Positions 6,922-7,640 of a stretch of 7,640 nt of DNA are shown here, piece by piece. The translations under genes and the position numbers were made by a program. Numbering within the stretch: the first letter of the stretch is position 1; each line of letters begins with the position of its first letter. Source of the DNA: Schlesneria sp. (GTDB taxonomy: Bacteria > Planctomycetota > Planctomycetia > Planctomycetales > Planctomycetaceae); NCBI GenBank assembly GCA_025353525.1, contig JANXOO010000238.1:1-7640 (forward strand), written 5' to 3'. The notes under the pieces were generated by a model, which had not been told where the DNA came from, searched no databases, and worked only from the letters and a program-made list of their open reading frames with translations.

Positions 6922-7234
6922 AACAATTTCAATGGCGTGAGTAATCGGGCGGACTACGGCAAAATCAGGAAATGACGGAATAATTAAAAGCCGTTTCACG
7001 CAGCCTTATACGAAAGGCCCTGAAATTTGAGAAGATCAACCTGATTGATATTGATGCCACGAGGATATCGCGACCCGCGGTCTGTTTCATTGATTCAACC
7101 TTGCCACGGCAACCGGCAGCCTGGACTCGAATCGCGCATTTGGGCAACGCCCGGCGAATACCATACCTGCGCAACGATCCGGGTAAAGCGAGCCGAACAC
7201 AACAGTGATGGGGAAGCTATTTAGCCGATGTTGC
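6922..7234. other. rsmH upstream region without a recognisable gene
   Basis: No reading frame here has a credible start plus protein-like composition on either strand. A minus-strand TATAAG (7010-7005) is the best -10 candidate for rsmH, but the matching -35 position reads TTCTCA, which is poor. If it is used, the start would fall near 6998 and leave a leader of about 75 bases before the ATG at 6921, arguing against the GTG start at 6999. A short palindrome TTGCC-AC-GGCAA lies at 7101-7112; it could be an operator half-site pair or chance. I see nothing else. Confidence 0.35.
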
Positions 7235-7490
7235 CTAAGACGGTGCGAGGGGACTGGACGAATCGAGGTTGATCAAGCCGTGATTCGTGAAGCTGTTCGC
7301 CACCGTCCGGTACGCAAAGCCGATGTCAATGACGCCTTCAGGCACGTTGATCGTCGATCCGACACCCGCCGTCACCGTCCCTTTGATCACGTTGTACCGC
7401 ACGAAGAAGACCAGCGTTCCGTCGTTCTCGGCGAAATCCGAAAGTTCTGTCGATGATGATTCGGGAGACCTGAAACCGAGTGGCGGTGCC
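7235..7490 (-). pseudogene. C-terminal remnant of a gene, possibly a beta-barrel outer-membrane protein
   Basis: The minus-strand frame ending at TAG (7237-7235) reads like real protein for its last 70 or so residues. These include GTLVFFVRYNVIKGTVTAGV and GVIDIGFAYRTVANSF, with alternating hydrophobic and polar residues like the final strands of an outer-membrane beta-barrel. Further upstream the frame enters the palindromic repeat at 7492-7519 and then AT-rich sequence, and its only start is a TTG at 7564 with no ribosome site. The simplest reading is a gene whose 5' part was lost or displaced, with the repeat at the break. The family cannot be named with confidence. An intact gene using the TTG is unlikely but not excluded. 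Confidence 0.35.
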
Positions 7491-7491
7491 A

Positions 7492-7519
7492 ACGTGGCGC
7501 AGGCTTCCGGCCTGCGATT
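7492..7519 (+). repeat. Palindromic repeat, left copy
   Basis: This 28-base unit begins ACGTGGCGCAGG and ends GCCTGCGATT. It contains a hairpin: CGCAGGC (7498-7504) pairs perfectly with GCCTGCG (7510-7516) around loop TTCCG. The same unit recurs inverted at 7609-7636 with two substitutions. It resembles REP-type palindromes scattered between genes in bacterial genomes. Confidence 0.75.
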
Positions 7520-7608
7520 TTTTGGAATGCGACTCTTCAAAATAAAATACACAATCGGATTCAATGACGAGTTGCATTTGGTGGTCTTTGTTTTGAATCG
7601 AATGTAAG

Positions 7609-7636
7609 AATCGCAGGCTGGAAGCCTACGCCACGT
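7609..7636 (-). repeat. Palindromic repeat, right copy (inverted)
   Basis: Read on the minus strand it begins ACGTGGCGTAGG and ends GCCTGCGATT, matching the left copy at 26 of 28 positions. One substitution (C to T) falls in the hairpin arm and one (G to A) in the loop region, so its own hairpin has a weakened pair. Sequence outside the 28 bases quickly stops matching, which sets the unit boundaries. Confidence 0.75.
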
Positions 7637-7640
7637 ATTC

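Larger units (their letters stand above)
7492..7636. mobile_element. Possible REP/MITE-like element: two inverted palindromic repeats with AT-rich spacer
   Basis: The two 28-base copies face each other across 89 bases (7520-7608) that are clearly richer in A and T than the surrounding genes and contain no credible coding frame. The whole 145-base unit could fold into one long imperfect hairpin or into two small ones, as in bacterial REP pairs (BIMEs) mobilised in trans by a RAYT transposase, or in a MITE. No target-site duplication is evident: the flanks read GTGCCA on the left and ATTC on the right, and the window ends four bases after the element. Element status is inference from symmetry alone. 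Confidence 0.4.

Noticed and set aside
6965..7174. 69-codon minus-strand frame upstream of rsmH
   Set aside because: It starts at a TTG without a ribosome site, overlaps the rsmH 5' region, and its Arg-rich composition looks like non-coding GC-rich sequence. It does not resemble MraZ.

Overview
The window reads like a chromosomal segment of a planctomycete (phylum Planctomycetota). This is inferred from moderately high GC, the style of the proteins, a reduced division/cell-wall (dcw) gene block carrying a LysM protein, and short palindromic repeats of the 'GCAGGC-TTCCG-GCCTGC' kind. The assignment is a judgement from flavour and context, not a search result.

Left end (1-395): a tRNA-Lys gene with anticodon CTT lies on the minus strand (191-263). 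It has a well-formed promoter (-10 TAGAAT, -35 TTGAAC, 17-base spacer) and, about 120 bases downstream, a perfect 17-bp stem followed by a T run that should act as its terminator.

Middle-left (396-2363): one 655-aa plus-strand gene of unproven function. Its layout (alpha-helical N-terminal half, beta-rich C-terminal half) resembles heparinase II/III-like proteins. It runs divergently from the tRNA and converges on the dcw block with only 38 bases between stop codons.

Middle-right (2402-6921, minus strand): a four-gene unit transcribed right to left. It comprises rsmH (16S rRNA m4C1402 methyltransferase), a membrane-anchored protein with a long disordered linker and two C-terminal LysM-like domains, a small FtsL-like protein (one membrane segment plus coiled coil), and ftsI (class B penicillin-binding protein, transpeptidase). 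rsmH and the LysM gene overlap by ATGA, and the other junctions are 45 and 33 bases, so the four probably form one operon. Compared with the usual rsmH-ftsL-ftsI-murE order, a LysM gene is inserted after rsmH, no murE follows ftsI, and no mraZ precedes rsmH inside the window. The likely theme is septal or envelope peptidoglycan synthesis: FtsI makes cross-links, FtsL is its probable membrane partner, and the LysM protein is a candidate glycan-binding partner. Planctomycetes lack FtsZ, so retention of this mini-cluster is worth attention.

Right end (6922-7640): no intact gene is convincing. It holds the rsmH upstream region, a minus-strand C-terminal gene remnant that looks like the end of a beta-barrel protein, and two inverted copies of a 28-base palindromic repeat (26/28 identical) enclosing about 90 AT-rich bases. 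This resembles a small REP-type or MITE-like element, and the gene remnant stops at its edge.
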